Shown here in pieces: positions 43,051 to 54,061 of a DNA stretch of 55,864 nt. Made by a program: the position numbers and the translations under genes. How positions within the stretch are numbered: the stretch's first letter is position 1; each line of letters opens with the position of its first letter. Below the pieces are notes generated by a model that was given only the letters and a program-made list of their open reading frames with translations, searched no databases and was not told the origin of the DNA. Source of the stretch: CAJBLF01 sp964430205 (lineage in GTDB: Bacteria; Patescibacteriota; Gracilibacteria; Absconditabacterales; Absconditicoccaceae). The DNA lies in assembly GCA_964430205.1 (NCBI GenBank), contig CAYSER010000005.1, forward strand, positions 1 through 55,864. The letters are read 5' to 3'.

Positions 43051-43503
43051 TTACTCTCATATGAATGAGAATACTATTTCCCTTTCTCTTGCATGATCGA
43101 GTTCGAAGAGCAGTATTCTCTGCCGTCTTCCTAGCATCAGTTTACCCTCTTGTACCGGTATGGTCTCACTGCTATTTCCTATCAGCATGGCTCTGATGTG
43201 TGAATGTCCATTCAGACATTCCTCTTTGCTTTCGCACATCGTCCTAGGATCTCTATGTTCCAAATCATTATGTTGATATCGTTCATCTATGGAAATATTC
43301 TTATCACATCGTTTTCTCAGATCGTTCCAGAATCACTCCTCTGCTTCATTGATTTTGAGGACTGCGGTTGTATGACGCGTGAATATGTTACATAATCACA
43401 CTTTCGCTCACGATTTCTTAATGAAGGCGATTATATCATCGGTTATATCGATGATATCGAAAGGTTTGGTTGTTACATATGTTTTTGTTGTACTCCTCTG
43501 CAT
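43051..43503 (-). CDS. yjbQ: YjbQ (UPF0047) family protein
   Basis: A 150-aa protein. Family marks: FTRHTTAVLKINEAE, YQHNDLEHRD, NGHSHIRAMLIG, IPVQEGKLMLGR then CGG-Q (LG.WQ; CGG at the invariant Trp) and LLFELDHARERE. Members bind metal, and some have weak thiamine-phosphate synthase activity. Start ATG 43503 with GAGAG 5 nt upstream. It ends UGA GAG UAA. Promoter at 43539-43566. Confidence 0.9.
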
Positions 43504-43538
43504 AGTTTCTCTCGGAGAGATAAAAAAAATTGCTTTTC

Positions 43539-43566
43539 AGTATAGCTAATTATTCGGGCTTTGCAA
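43539..43566 (-). promoter_or_regulatory. Promoter for yjbQ-ispH
   Basis: Minus-strand TTGCAA (43561-43566), 16-nt spacer, TATACT (43539-43544). Confidence 0.6.
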
Positions 43567-43646
43567 CCATTTCCCCTACATCTTGACTTTTCATGACATA
43601 TAATTAAATATGTTGTCCAAAAAAACACAAAAAAACCAATAAAAGC

Positions 43647-44057
43647 ATGAATAATTCACAGATTATCGCTCACATCAGGAGCATTGATGCCGCTTTTGAA
43701 ACCATGAAGAGAACAAATGGCCAAAGCGTTATCGTAAAACTTTTCACCTTCCAAGATCCCATCGCTCTCCAGTTACCTTCGGGAGCGTTTCATCAGGCCG
43801 CTTTTGCAAAAATCATCCTGATGGATTATGAATCTCGTACTATCAAGCTTTTGTATAGGAATCCTACTCCAAAAGCTCCGAAAGGACAATTCATAACCTT
43901 ACCTTTCGTTCAAGAGCAAGACAAGCATGCACTCATCGTTTTTCTTGCGGGACATAAAATATTGCCTACGCCTGATGAATTCCTTCATGCCCTTCCTTTG
44001 CAGCATGATATGGGATTCGCATCGTTCGTAGGATGCGATCATGATCCGTCCTTGTGA
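43647..44057 (+). CDS. Hypothetical protein (136 aa) ending at a UGA before a terminator
   Basis: Unrecognised soluble protein (MNNSQIIAHIRSIDAAFETM...), mixed alpha/beta in character. It has no internal UGA, CGA or CGG. A UGA at 44055-44057 is followed 28 nt later by a terminator hairpin. Reading UGA as Gly, the frame runs to TAA at 44250-44252, through the terminator and 142 nt into the convergent antiporter gene, which is unlikely. So the functional 3' end is uncertain, as for the 16419 gene. Confidence 0.6.
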   Translation: MNNSQIIAHIRSIDAAFETMKRTNGQSVIVKLFTFQDPIALQLPSGAFHQAAFAKIILMDYESRTIKLLYRNPTPKAPKGQFITLPFVQEQDKHALIVFLAGHKILPTPDEFLHALPLQHDMGFASFVGCDHDPSL

Positions 44058-44085
44058 GAACCCGATGAGATCGTATCTGAAACCA

Positions 44086-44112
44086 GGGTCTGTATTCCAG
44101 ATCCTTTTTTTT
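44086..44112 (+). terminator. Rho-independent terminator after the 43647 gene
   Basis: GGGTCTG/CAGATCC (7 bp, one G-U), 5-nt loop, eight T. The T-run touches the antiporter stop codon (44111) on the other strand. Confidence 0.75.
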
Positions 44113-45829
44113 ATTTCTGCAACATCTCTATCATGAGATCTTGATGCCTATTCTTGAGACCGGTGATCAATGTTTTTTTCTTTGCCATGAATTTCTGGAT
44201 ATCGAAACCATACTCTTCAAGCATCAATGAGGTATGATCGACACCTATGTAATGCGGAAGTATCACATAATCAGCTCCTTGTTCGTAGAGCTTAATCGCT
44301 TCATGGATATGATTGGATACGAGTATGACGATCAGCTTCGGAAACTTGTGCTTGATAGTCTTCAAAAGCACGATGTTGTCATCGTAATTCTTGACGGTAC
44401 TTATCATCATCTTACTCTTATCGAGATTAAGCTCTTCCAGGAAGTCTATGTCTCATATGTCTCCATATATACATGGGATGATGGATTTCTGTAGATGAGC
44501 TATGATTCATGGATGTTCATCCAACACGAGTATCTTTTCATGGGTTTTGTGAAGCGTCGCATAGAGATTGCTGCCGAATCTTCCATATCCGCAAATCACT
44601 ATTTCATATTCCTGCTTATTTATCTTCTTGTATTCTTTTTTCCATACACCAGGCAATAGGCTTAATATCGGTTTGATTCTTTGATATAATCTCTCTCCAT
44701 AGATAATAGAATAGCTCGATCATGCTATAGTGATGAGACCTATCAGTGTGATCAGAGAAAGGATATTCGGATCTTTGATATATCCTGATGTTATTCACAT
44801 TGTTACGATAATGAAAGAGAATTCGCTTATCTGTCAGAGTGACATTCACGTAAGGAAATTATTCTTTCTAGCATGCCCTAGGAATCATAATACAATCATC
44901 GTGATGATCGGTTTCACAATCAGCACAAAGAGAACCAGCGCTACGAGCGGCAGGATCATAGATAGATTCATCGTTCAGAAATTCACATGCGACCCAAGCA
45001 ACACGAAGAAGATCACGATGAAGAAGTCCCTCAATGGCTTGATCCTGCTCGTTATCTCAAACCTATATGAAGAGTTAGCTAACGTCATTCCCGCAATCAA
45101 CGTCCCTATTTCTATTCCAAATCCGAGTCGATAGAATAGTGCTCCTAGCAAGAAGCATCGTCCGATCGAGAATAGGAAGAGATATTCCTGACTTTCCGCG
45201 ATTTTCTTGGTTATCCTTGGTATGAGATATCTGCTGATAAGATATATGCCAAGTCCCAATATTGCCACCTTCCCTATGATCCCTATGATCACGATGTTTG
45301 ATGCGGTCTGCTCGATACTTTTTATGGTAGCCATTCAGAGGATCAGCAGCATCACCATCAGATCCTGTACTATCAATATTCCGATACTTAATCTTCCTGC
45401 TGTGGACTCCATCTCATCCTTATCGCCTAATATCTTCAATACGACGATCGTACTACTGAATGCGAACCCAATTGCCAGAAAAATAGCCGTCATGCTTTCG
45501 AATCCACATGCTATAGCTATCAAATATCATATTCAAGCAGTGGCTATGACTTGCGTTATTCATGCGATCACCGAAATTTTCCCTACATCCTTTATGATTG
45601 TCGGGTTGAGTTCCATACCCACGATAAACAACAACAATGCTATCCCCAAATTCCCGAACGATTGGAACGCTGCATTTTCATGCAAGAGTGTCGGGAAAAA
45701 AATGCTAATAGCTGTTCCTGCTATTATATATCAGATGATCATAGGCTGTTTGAACGCTTTCATGATGCCAGCGCCCACCAGTACGATTCATATCACTATC
45801 CCTAATGAGACAAATACTTGTTCTGCCAT
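44111..45829 (-). CDS. Kef-type (CPA2) cation/proton antiporter with TrkA-N domain
   Basis: A 572-aa protein: about twelve membrane helices (N-terminal part with LLLFIVGMELNP, GFAFSSTIVVLKIL, DLMVMLLIL, FFVLLGSHVN) typical of CPA2 exchangers, then a cytosolic RCK/TrkA-N domain with the nucleotide loop GYGRFGSN and acidic strand end LVLDEHP. Expected to exchange K+ or Na+ for H+ under nucleotide control. A consensus promoter lies at 45872-45899. Confidence 0.9.
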
Positions 45830-45871
45830 TGTTTGTTTACCAACGTAAATCCTGTTATGCTTTCTTTCTGT

Positions 45872-45899
45872 ATTATATATTAAAATATTTATTTGTCAA
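45872..45899 (-). promoter_or_regulatory. Promoter for the Kef-type antiporter
   Basis: Exact consensus boxes on the minus strand: TTGACA (45894-45899), 16-nt spacer, TATAAT (45872-45877). The best promoter in the window. Confidence 0.8.
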
Positions 45900-45972
45900 A
45901 TTTTCTGGTAGGTAATCCTCTTTTGTTTCCTGTCCAGTCTTCAAAAATTCTTGAATTATTCTTGCTAATTTA

Positions 45973-46000
45973 TTGCTTTATTTTTTACTATGGATACAAT
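45973..46000 (+). promoter_or_regulatory. Promoter for the small basic protein
   Basis: TTGCTT (45973-45978), 16-nt spacer, TACAAT (45995-46000), 35 nt before ATG 46036. Confidence 0.5.
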
Positions 46001-46035
46001 ATCACCTGTCTTTATCTTTTAATCAGAGTTACGAG

Positions 46036-46296
46036 ATGATCACCAAAAACAGCTTTCATGGCAAGTTCATGTATTATGAAAACATTAATGGCAAGGAGAA
46101 AAAAATTTCCAAGGAATTCACTGATCCAAAAAAATTCAACGAATTCACTAAGAAGTATCCTATGCCTACTTTAGGCACAATGTTTGGCCTTTTTGCTCCT
46201 GTGAAGAAAGCCCTTCCAGCCTCATCAACACGTAAACCCGCCAAAAAAATGGCAAAAATTCCGGTGAAGGCTAAAAAACCTGCCAAAAAGAAATAA
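46036..46296 (+). CDS. Small basic protein with Lys/Ala/Pro tail
   Basis: An 86-aa protein: a folded N-terminal half (MITKNSFHGKFMYYENINGKE..., EFTKKYPMPTLGTMFGLF) and a tail of KPAKK-type repeats resembling histone H1-like or HU-tail sequences. Nucleic-acid binding is plausible; function unknown. GAG directly precedes the ATG. An upstream in-frame TTG (45973) would overlap the promoter and is rejected. Confidence 0.65.
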   Translation: MITKNSFHGKFMYYENINGKEKKISKEFTDPKKFNEFTKKYPMPTLGTMFGLFAPVKKALPASSTRKPAKKMAKIPVKAKKPAKKK

Positions 46297-46373
46297 TCGA
46301 TACCGTAAGATCATGGTGTTTTTTGTAAGAAAAGTACGTTGGACCATGTGTTTGCGTGTTTTTTCTCTTATAA

Positions 46374-46493
46374 TATAATTTTCTTTTGTCAAGTTTTGAT
46401 GTGTGCCAAAAGATTGAATTTCCCCTGGTTTTCGTTATATATTTGAGGCCAAAAGTCTTCTAAACTTTGGAGGCGTCGCCTTGAAGTTTTTTT
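46374..46493 (+). ncRNA. Candidate small RNA upstream of gyrA
   Basis: Two overlapping TATAAT boxes (46369-46379; the second has TTTGCG 17 nt upstream) followed ~90 nt later by a hairpin with T-run (46463-46493). No open frame lies between. A short transcript of about 105 nt is suggested, or a leader attenuator. I do not recognise a known RNA family. Confidence 0.25.
46463..46493 (+). terminator. Terminator-like hairpin upstream of gyrA
   Basis: AACTT...AAGTT with an inner AGGC/GCCT stem, then seven T. Lies 37 nt before gyrA. Confidence 0.55.
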
Positions 46494-46529
46494 GTCTTCG
46501 GAAACTTTATTTCCCTTATAATATTGTAT

Positions 46530-49097
46530 ATGAAAGAAAAAGAACTTGTACCTATTTCCTGAACGGTCATTCCCCACGCTATCGAGCATGAAATCTCAAA
46601 ATCATATATCGAATATGCGATGTCCGTCATCGTTTCACGTGCCTTGCCTGATACGAGAGACGGATTCAAACCGGTATTGAGAAGGATCCTCTTCTGAATG
46701 TATCAGATGAATAATTTCTATAACCAGAAGCATAAGAAATCCGCTAGGATTGTCTGAGATGTTATGGGTAAATACCATCCACATGGTGATAGTAGCATCT
46801 ATGAAGCTATGGTGCGTATGGCGCAACCATGGGCTTTCAGATATCCTTTGGTCGATGGACAGGGTAATTTCGGATCTATCGATGGGGATTGACCTGCAGC
46901 CATGAGGTATACTGAGGCTAGATTGACTAAGATCGCTGAAGAGATGCTTTCCGATATAGACCAAGATACGGTTGACCGGAGGGAAAACTTTGATGGCAGT
47001 CTGCAAGAACCAGTCATGCTTCCTACAAAATTCCCTAATCACCTCTGTAATGGTACTATGGGTATCGCTGTGGGTATGGCGACCAATATGGCTCCGCATA
47101 ATCTTAATGAGGTTCTAGATGCTTCACTTCTGCTTTTGGAGAAGGAGGGAAAGAAAGATAAGAAATGAGAACCTATCGTCATCTCCATCGACGAAATCAT
47201 GGAGATCATCAAAGGACCTGACTTCCCTACCTGAGGCACCATTTATGATTCAAACAACATCAAGGAGGTCTACAAAAAAGGGAAATGAGGCATCATTATG
47301 AGAGGAAAGACGCATATCGAAGAGCAGAAGCATGGAAATATCATCGTCATCGACGAGATCCCTTATCTTGTAAACAAATCATCTCTTGTCTCCAAAATCG
47401 GTGAATTGGTCGTCGATAAGAAGATAGAGGGCATTTCCGACATGAGAGACGAATCCAGCAAGAACAAGATCAGGATCGCCATCTATCTCAAGTCAGGCGT
47501 CGATGCCAATAAGATATTGATAGAGCTGTATAAATACACCGAATTGCAATCATCGTTCAATCTCAATAACGTATCATTGGTCGAGAACGGTATCCAACCG
47601 AGGCTCTTGAATATAAAAGATCTGCTCATGGAATTCGTTACCTTCAGAAGGAATGTTGTCTACCGCAGATCTGTCTTCCAGCTCAATAAGGCCAAGGATA
47701 GACTCCATATCTTGGAATGATTGAAAAAAGCGATCGATATCATCGATGAGGTTATCGATACCATCAAGAAATCAGAGACCAAGGCCGATGCAAAACAAAA
47801 CCTTATACAAAAGTTCGAATTCTCCGAAATGCAGGCTGAATATATCCTGATGATGAGACTTCAATCATTGGTCGGTCTCGAAATCCAGAAAATCATGGAT
47901 GAAATAGATGAGAAAAAAAAGCTGATTGAGGAACTTCAGGATATCATCAACAACCCAGAAAAGCTTGATGGCGTCATCAAAGACGAGTTCAAATATATGA
48001 AAAAACAATATGGTGATGAAAGAAAGACTGAAGTATCACAAGATCTCAGTGTATATAATATCTCTTGAAGCCTTAAGGCGTTTATGGACGCAGCAGATAA
48101 AATCAAAGAAGATGTTATTGTCTGGATCGGAAATGACTATGGCATAAAAGTCCTCTATCAGTCTAGGATACAGGCTATCCCTGAAGAAACCATGGACCTC
48201 ATCTATACGCACAATCAGGATAAGCTGATCATCATCACTGATATCGGAGAACTGGTCGTACAAAGACTAAAGGATCTGGGCGTCTTTGCCATGAAACAGA
48301 ATGCGCTCAATCTCAATGAGCATTTCTGACTTAAAGGTAAAATCGTCTTCGCCAAGACCCTGCACTTCGATTATCATCATCTCGTGTTCCTTACCAACCA
48401 GAATAGCATCAAGAAGATCAAGAAAGAACTAGTCCTCTCCTTCAAGAAATTTCCTACCATCATCATGAAACTCGCTGACAAGGAAAAAATCCTGAGCGTC
48501 GAGGCAGTGAATGATACCGATAATATATGAATCTTGACCAAACATTGATGGATGCTCCTTTTCAAGAGCAGCGATCTCAGACCGATGGGTAAGACAGCTG
48601 GATGAGTTAAGGCTATCGAACTCCAGGAAAATGATGAAGTCGCTAATATGTTCCTTCATAAGGGAGAGCCATTCATCCTTATCCATGCTAACAAGAATGG
48701 AAAACTCTTGAATCTGGAAGATCTCAAGGTCCGGAAAAGAGCTAGGAAAGGGCAGATCGTGATGACTGGCAATGAGGTACTTGAATGAGGTATCAGTATC
48801 ATAGAATGAGCGATCAGGATAAGATTCAAGGATAGCAATATCAAGACTCTCCATTCCAACGATATCCATCTTGATGAACCTGAAACACCATTGGCAAAGA
48901 TGGTAGACAAAGATATCGATGTCATCTATAGACCACGGGAAGAGAAAGATGAAAATCTCAGATATAAGGAAGAAAGAAAAAAGGCTGAAAAAGAAGCTGA
49001 AAAAATAGAAAAATGACTCCTTAACGATGAAGAAACTTCACAAGAGACGGAATCCGAATCAATAGAGCCATCTGAAGAGTCTGCAGATGCTGCATAA
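46530..49097 (+). CDS. gyrA: DNA gyrase subunit A
   Basis: Type II topoisomerase subunit that cuts DNA. 855 aa. Seen: RALPDTRDGFKPVLRRILF, KYHPHGDSSIYEAM, the catalytic Tyr in AAMRYTEARL, TVD-(CGG)-RENFDGS (Trp where ParC/GyrA have W/F), PNHLCNGTMGIAVGMATN, VVYRRSVFQLNKAKDR and a C-terminal beta-pinwheel (DLRPMGKTAGGVKAI). An acidic tail ends ESADAA. A canonical GyrA box is not obvious, so a ParC-like assignment cannot be fully excluded. TATAAT (46517-46522) ends only 7 nt before the ATG: a likely leaderless mRNA. Confidence 0.93.
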
Positions 49098-49127
49098 TTC
49101 CCTCTCTTTATCATCTACCCGTATCTC

Positions 49128-50276
49128 ATGATATCAAAAAAGCATCTTTCCTTGTTCGCTATTTCCATTTTTGTATTCATGCTTATGGGTATGCTCATTG
49201 TCCGATGAACGATCAGCCATAAGATTTCCGAGATGTGAATGTCCTTGGAATCGCGTGTTGGCAACCAAGTGAGTGATTTCAAATGATCCACGCTCCTCGC
49301 TCTTCAGTCCTCTCTGATAGATACTATAGCACGTGCACAAAAATCGGTCGTCAGTATTACTATCAGCAAAGACATAAAATTCTATCTCGAAGATCCCTCT
49401 CAGGTCAATGGCCCATGAACCGTCCAGCAACAGACCGCGAAGATCTGATGATGAAGCGGCATCATTATCTCCAAAAAATGATATGTCATCACCAACAAGC
49501 ATGTCGTCCAGGACATGGACGCAAAATATTCCGTAACTTTATATGATGGGAAAACGTATAATGTAGATAAAATACGATTTGATGATCTTTTGGACTTGGC
49601 GGTCTTAAAGATCGTCGATACAGAATGAAAAATACCTGCAGATCTTCTTCCTGCTTCCTTCCTTCCTTTGACTGCCAAAGTCCAGGTCGGACAGTTCGTT
49701 CTCGCTATAGGCAACTCTCTCTCCAATTATGCGAATAATACGACCCTGGGCATCATATGAGGGAAAAACAAACAGCTCACCGTCAACAAGAACAATAGAT
49801 ATATCTGATTGTATCAGACAGATGCACTAGTCAATCCTGGAAATAGTTGAGGTCCCTTGATCGATATAGAAGGGAATGTCCTTGGTATCACCACAGCCAT
49901 CACTGAGGGACAATGAATCGCTTTCGCCTTACCTCTCAGTTCAGAGTTCCTTTCCGGGACTATCAGATCGATCGATATGCTCTGAAAGATCGCCAGACCT
50001 GTCATCTGAATACAATATAAAGAGCTACCTCATGGATGAGATTCGTTAGCCACAGGCATTTCCATTACCGATGTGTTGGCTGATCTTCCGGCACGACAGG
50101 CAGGACTTAAAATATGAGATATTGTCATGAGTATCAACGACACTCCCATTTCCTCTGAATTACCTTTCCTTTACCAACTCTATACCTATATCCCTGGAGA
50201 TGCTATCCGTATCGACATCTTAAGAGGCACTCAAAAAATGACCCTTGATGTCGTCTTATGACCATCAGTACAGTAG
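49128..50276 (+). CDS. htrA: HtrA/DegP-type serine protease with PDZ domain
   Basis: A 382-aa protein: N-terminal membrane anchor (LSLFAISIFVFMLMGMLIVWG), trypsin-like domain with catalytic His in YVITNKHVV, Asp in LLDLAVLKI and Ser in LVNPGNSGGPL, then one PDZ domain (SITDVLADLPARQAGLKIGD). Envelope quality-control protease by family. Starts 30 nt after gyrA. Confidence 0.92.
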
Positions 50277-50422
50277 ATGTCTGTCGTTCACGATTCATAG
50301 CATATTTATGTAATTATTTTATGGAATGTAAATCCGAATATTCTTGGTAAGCAAAGAAAAATTGAAAATACGCTCTTTTTTGGATACACTTGCCTATATA
50401 TATTTATTTTCTCCGTTGTAAT

Positions 50423-51043
50423 ATGCCTACATATATACCTGAGTCGTTGATCAATGAGATTGAAGAGCTCAAGGAACTATGAAAGTTCGATGAGGCGATA
50501 AAGAAGGTGAATACGATCCTTTTCAAGGATCCCAACAATGAGGATGCATTGCTTCAAGTGACAGATATCCAGTATAGAAAAGGCGAAATCAGCAAAGCTT
50601 CGAAAGCCATAGATTTCTTGAATGCAAAAAAAAAGCATAGCGATCCTCTTGGCCTCTATATCAAATGAGTCCTTGAAATGGAAAAAAATCATCGAATGGA
50701 TGCGAAAAAATATCTTCAACAAGCATTGGAACTCACCAAGGCTGAGAACCACGAGATACTCAGATGCTATTGATTATGTGAATATCGGTATGGCAATAGG
50801 GAAAAGTGATTGGGCCTATTGAAGGATGCATTCCATATCAATGCGAATGATGCCGAGGTTATCTATAATCTCATCGAGCTGTATATCCTTGAACACAAAT
50901 ATAAGCAAGCGAAAGATATGATAAGGTATTTCTACAAACATCGCGAAAAATTACAGACCATCGATAAGGCGTTGGATTTCTATGATCAGAAGATCTCCCT
51001 ATTCGAAAAGTTCATAACTACTCAACATATGTTTAAGAAATAA
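50423..51043 (+). CDS. TPR-repeat protein
   Basis: A 206-aa helical protein with about four tetratricopeptide-like repeats (for example ELGKFDEAIKKVNTILFKDP, GLYIKGVLEMEKNHRMDAKK, YNLIELYILEHKYKQAKDMI). Soluble, no signal peptide. A protein-protein scaffold role is usual; partner unknown. 39 nt upstream of ftsX. Confidence 0.8.
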
Positions 51044-51082
51044 GCAAAAAGATAAACACCCATTTATTATCTCTCTATCTCT

Positions 51083-52024
51083 ATGATGCATACTAACGCT
51101 CTTTCCAATGACACCGGACACGAGTTCTCATCAATTCTCAGGCATTCATGGAAAAATGTCTTTGGTGTAGGCATATTCATCTGATTCCTTCTTTTCCTGC
51201 TCAATCTCTTTTTGGGACTTTCTCTCTATACGAACCAATTCACTGGCGAACTCAAAGATAGACTGGGCATGTATTTCTATATCAAGGAAGATACCACACA
51301 GACCAATGAGATCTACAAGAAGGTGATCTCTATGAAAGACGAACTAGAGGCTCAGTGACTCAAAGTCATGTTCTCTTCCAAAGAGGATGCCCTAGCTTTT
51401 CTTCAAAAGAAAATCCCGGATGTTGTCAGTAACTTCGAAAAATTCTGAATAGATAATCCATTGCCAGCGACTCTGTACGTCATGTTCGATAGCGATAAGA
51501 AATATGAATCGCTCAAGACCATTATCCTAAAGAACAAGGATATTATCCTCAACACCAAGGATATCGATTCCTGATCGACCATCAAGGATCAAGAGAATAG
51601 GGTTCTTACCATTATCAATCTTAGCAATTTCATTGTATGATTTTCTTACTTCATCATTACCATCCTCTTGATCATGATCCTTTCTTTCCTTGGATTCCTG
51701 CTCAAGAACATATTCCATAAGTTTCATAGGGAGCTTGAGATCAAGAAAACGTTATGAGCAACGTATAATCAGATAACCAAGGGATTCATCTCTCTCACCC
51801 TTAATGTACTCTGATTCGCATTCCTGATCTGTCTTATCCTCTTGCTCATATCCTCATTGACCATCAATTATTATGTGTACAGTCTGTTCTCCATAACGCT
51901 TTGGAGCGCATTCGATAATATAGCTCTTATCCTATGAATATTTATCGGCGAAATCGTCGTCGTTACTTGAGTCTGATTCTGATTCTCGCGTGTTTTCGCC
52001 AATACCCTCAATAAACAGCTGTAA
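51083..52024 (+). CDS. ftsX: Cell division protein FtsX
   Basis: A 313-aa permease-like protein: N-terminal helix (FGVGIFIGFLLFLLNLFLG), extracellular domain (FYIKEDTTQTNEIYKK... typical of FtsX), then three helices (FSYFIITILLIMILSFLGF; LNVLGFAFLICLILLLIS; IALILGIFIGEIVVVTGVG) with the cytosolic EIKKTLGAT coupling motif. Works with the ATPase FtsE to control wall hydrolases; ftsE is not in this window. Strong terminator follows. Confidence 0.88.
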
Positions 52025-52042
52025 TTCATGGTGATGTACAAG

Positions 52043-52081
52043 AAAAAAAACAGGTAAGCAAGAATGCAAACCTGTTTTTTT
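52043..52081. terminator. Bidirectional terminator between ftsX and rplA
   Basis: AAAAAACAGGT and ACCTGTTTTTT pair around a 14-nt loop; runs of A and T on both sides serve both converging operons. Confidence 0.88.
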
Positions 52082-52105
52082 ATCTGTCGATTATTTATTT
52101 CACTA

Positions 52106-52780
52106 TTAGATCTCTATTTGTATGCCAGGACCCATCGTAGGCGCGATAAAGACTTTCTTGATCAATTTGCCTTTGACTCCGGTTGGCTTGTTCTCTTCCA
52201 ATGCCTTGAGGAATGCCTTGATATTCTCTTCTATCTGAGTTTCGGAGAATGATAGCTTACCTATCGCAGCATTGATATTCCCTGTCTTATCCAGCTTGAA
52301 TTCAATCTTTCCTTTCTTGAATTCTTCTATGGCTTGAGCGATATTCGCTATTACGGTTCCAGATTTAGGCGATGGCATAAGTCCTTTCGGTCATAACTGT
52401 TTAGCTACCGAAGCCAATTCCCTGATATTCTCAGGAGTAGTGAGCAAGACATCAAAGTCCAATTTCCCTGCTTTGATATCAGCAAGCAAGGTATCAGTTC
52501 CCGCTATATCAGCTCATGCTTTCTTCGCTTCAGCTTCATCTGAGGTAAATACAGCTATCCTCTTGGTCTTTCCCGTACCATGAGGAAGGATAGTGGTTCC
52601 TCTCATCATCTGATCATTGTACTTTGCATCAGCATAGGTTTTGACTGCGATCTCTACTGATCCATCAAATTTAGTGTATCCTGATTTCTTGAGCAGAGCT
52701 ACTGCTTCATTGATAGGATACGCTTTTGTCGAATCCACGGTTTTAGCGGATTCACGATACTTTTTTCCGTGCGTTGTCAT
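52106..52780 (-). CDS. rplA: Ribosomal protein L1
   Basis: A 224-aa L1-stalk protein: GKKYRESAKTVD, YPINEAVALLKK, KFDGSVEIAVKTY, RGTTILPHGTGK, LGPKGLMPSPKSGTV (signature) and APTMGPGIQIEI. It may repress its own operon through the hairpin at 52808-52840. Start ATG 52780 follows AAAGAGAAA. Last gene of a secE-nusG-orf-rplK-rplA run. Confidence 0.97.
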
Positions 52781-52807
52781 TTTCTCTTTCTTTCTAATAT
52801 GATAAAA

Positions 52808-52840
52808 GTGGTCCCATCGTTCGCCTGAGCGAACTCCCAC
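52808..52840 (-). promoter_or_regulatory. Putative L1-binding operator in the rplK-rplA spacer
   Basis: Minus-strand mRNA can fold as GTGG-GA-GTTCGC-TCAG-GCGAAC-GATGGGA-CCAC: two stems separated by an asymmetric GA/GATGGGA internal loop. This resembles ribosomal protein L1 sites, which mimic the 23S L1 stalk (known mechanism of L1 autoregulation). Position between the L11 and L1 genes supports it. Identification by eye only. Confidence 0.6.
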
Positions 52841-52849
52841 ATAATTGAA

Positions 52850-53293
52850 CTATTTTTCTACTTCTATTCCCATATTCCTTGCTGTTCCCGCTATAGATTT
52901 CATCATCGATTCCATATTTTCGGTATTCATATCACCCTTCTTGAGATTTGCTATCTCTTCAAGATCTTTCTTGGTGAGTTTTCCGATCTTGTTCTTGTTC
53001 GGTTCTCATGATCCGGACTTGAGATTGAGCTTCCGAAGGATCAGATTTGATGTGACTGGGCTTCAGAGTTTAAGATCGAATGTCCTATCTGCATAGATCG
53101 TTAGCTGGACCTTGACTTTGACGTCAGCTCCGCCGAATTGTTTCATGAGATCCATCGTCTTATCGTTGAATTCTTTGATGAATTGTCCGATATTCACTCC
53201 ATTCGCTCAAAGCATAGGCCCTAGTGGAGGTGCTGGTTGCGCTTTCCCTGCTGGTATCTCGAGATTGAGAATGTTGGTAATTTTTCCTGCCAT
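52850..53293 (-). CDS. rplK: Ribosomal protein L11
   Basis: A 147-aa protein: NLEIPAGKAQPAPPLGPMLG (N-domain), GVNIGQFIKEFND, VKVQLTIYADRTFDL, GSGEPNKNKIGKLTKKDLEE and the terminal signature GTARNMGIEVE. Part of the GTPase-associated centre. Starts 7 nt after the upstream membrane-protein gene. Confidence 0.97.
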
Positions 53294-53300
53294 GGTAGTA

Positions 53301-53996
53301 TTAATCAATAAATAAAGATTTCAGGTATGCTTTTGATTTGTGATATAATGAGTATTCGACCTGCACTAACCGTATGCCATCATCCATATAGATGAGCATA
53401 AGCACTTGCTTGTCCTTGTATTCAGGAAGATTGATGAAAACAACCTTATTCCCGAAAAGCTTATTCTCTATGATATCCTGTTCTGTCGCCAACGTAAAGA
53501 GGCTGCCTTTCAATGCTCTCACTATACTTGCGAAGTCGTAGCTCGGAGTACCCAAATAGATGTATCGTATACCTTTTTCGTCAGCCAATGCATATTGGTA
53601 TTTTATCCCGAGTTTCTCTATGACTGCTATCGTTCCGTAATAGATGCTCGTGCCTGATAGCAATTTTATCGCTGTGTTTTTGGTCGTTGCACCGGTCTGT
53701 CGTTTCGTCTCTATCATTCACGTTGTCGCTTTGGTCGCTGTTCATATCGATCCTGTTATCGATGGTCATGTAGCATCCTCCATAGATAGGATATCATCCT
53801 CTTCCATAGGGGTCAGGGTCGTTGTCAGGTCTCAGCTCTTGCTTGTTATTTGTATTCAGTCTCATGAGTATTGAGGTTGCATTACGGTCTTCATTTCGTC
53901 TCATTGCACTTGATATCGTACAATGTATACCATCATTAGTGCCAAAAAGAGAAGCATCATCGAGAATCTAAGGATCTTTTGCTCTTTTGCTTGCAT
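53301..53996 (-). CDS. Membrane-anchored hypothetical protein (231 aa)
   Basis: Unrecognised. One N-terminal helix (FSMMLLFLALMMVYIVW), a Thr/Ser/Gly-rich linker (GPSITGSIGTATKATTG), then a compact domain with IYYGTIAVIEKLGIKYQYAL, LGTPSYDFASIVRALKG and VVFINLPEYKDKQVLMLIYM. Probably exported C-terminus. Its place between nusG and rplK in a ribosomal/secretion operon is unusual; function cannot be inferred. Confidence 0.7.
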
Positions 53997-54061
53997 CCTA
54001 ATGATCAGCAAATAAAACCATGGAGAGAAGCTACACAAAGGTGTACTCCACGCATATGTCT

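Noticed and set aside
45207..45848. 213-codon plus-strand open frame
   Set aside because: Antisense shadow of the Kef-type antiporter membrane domain.
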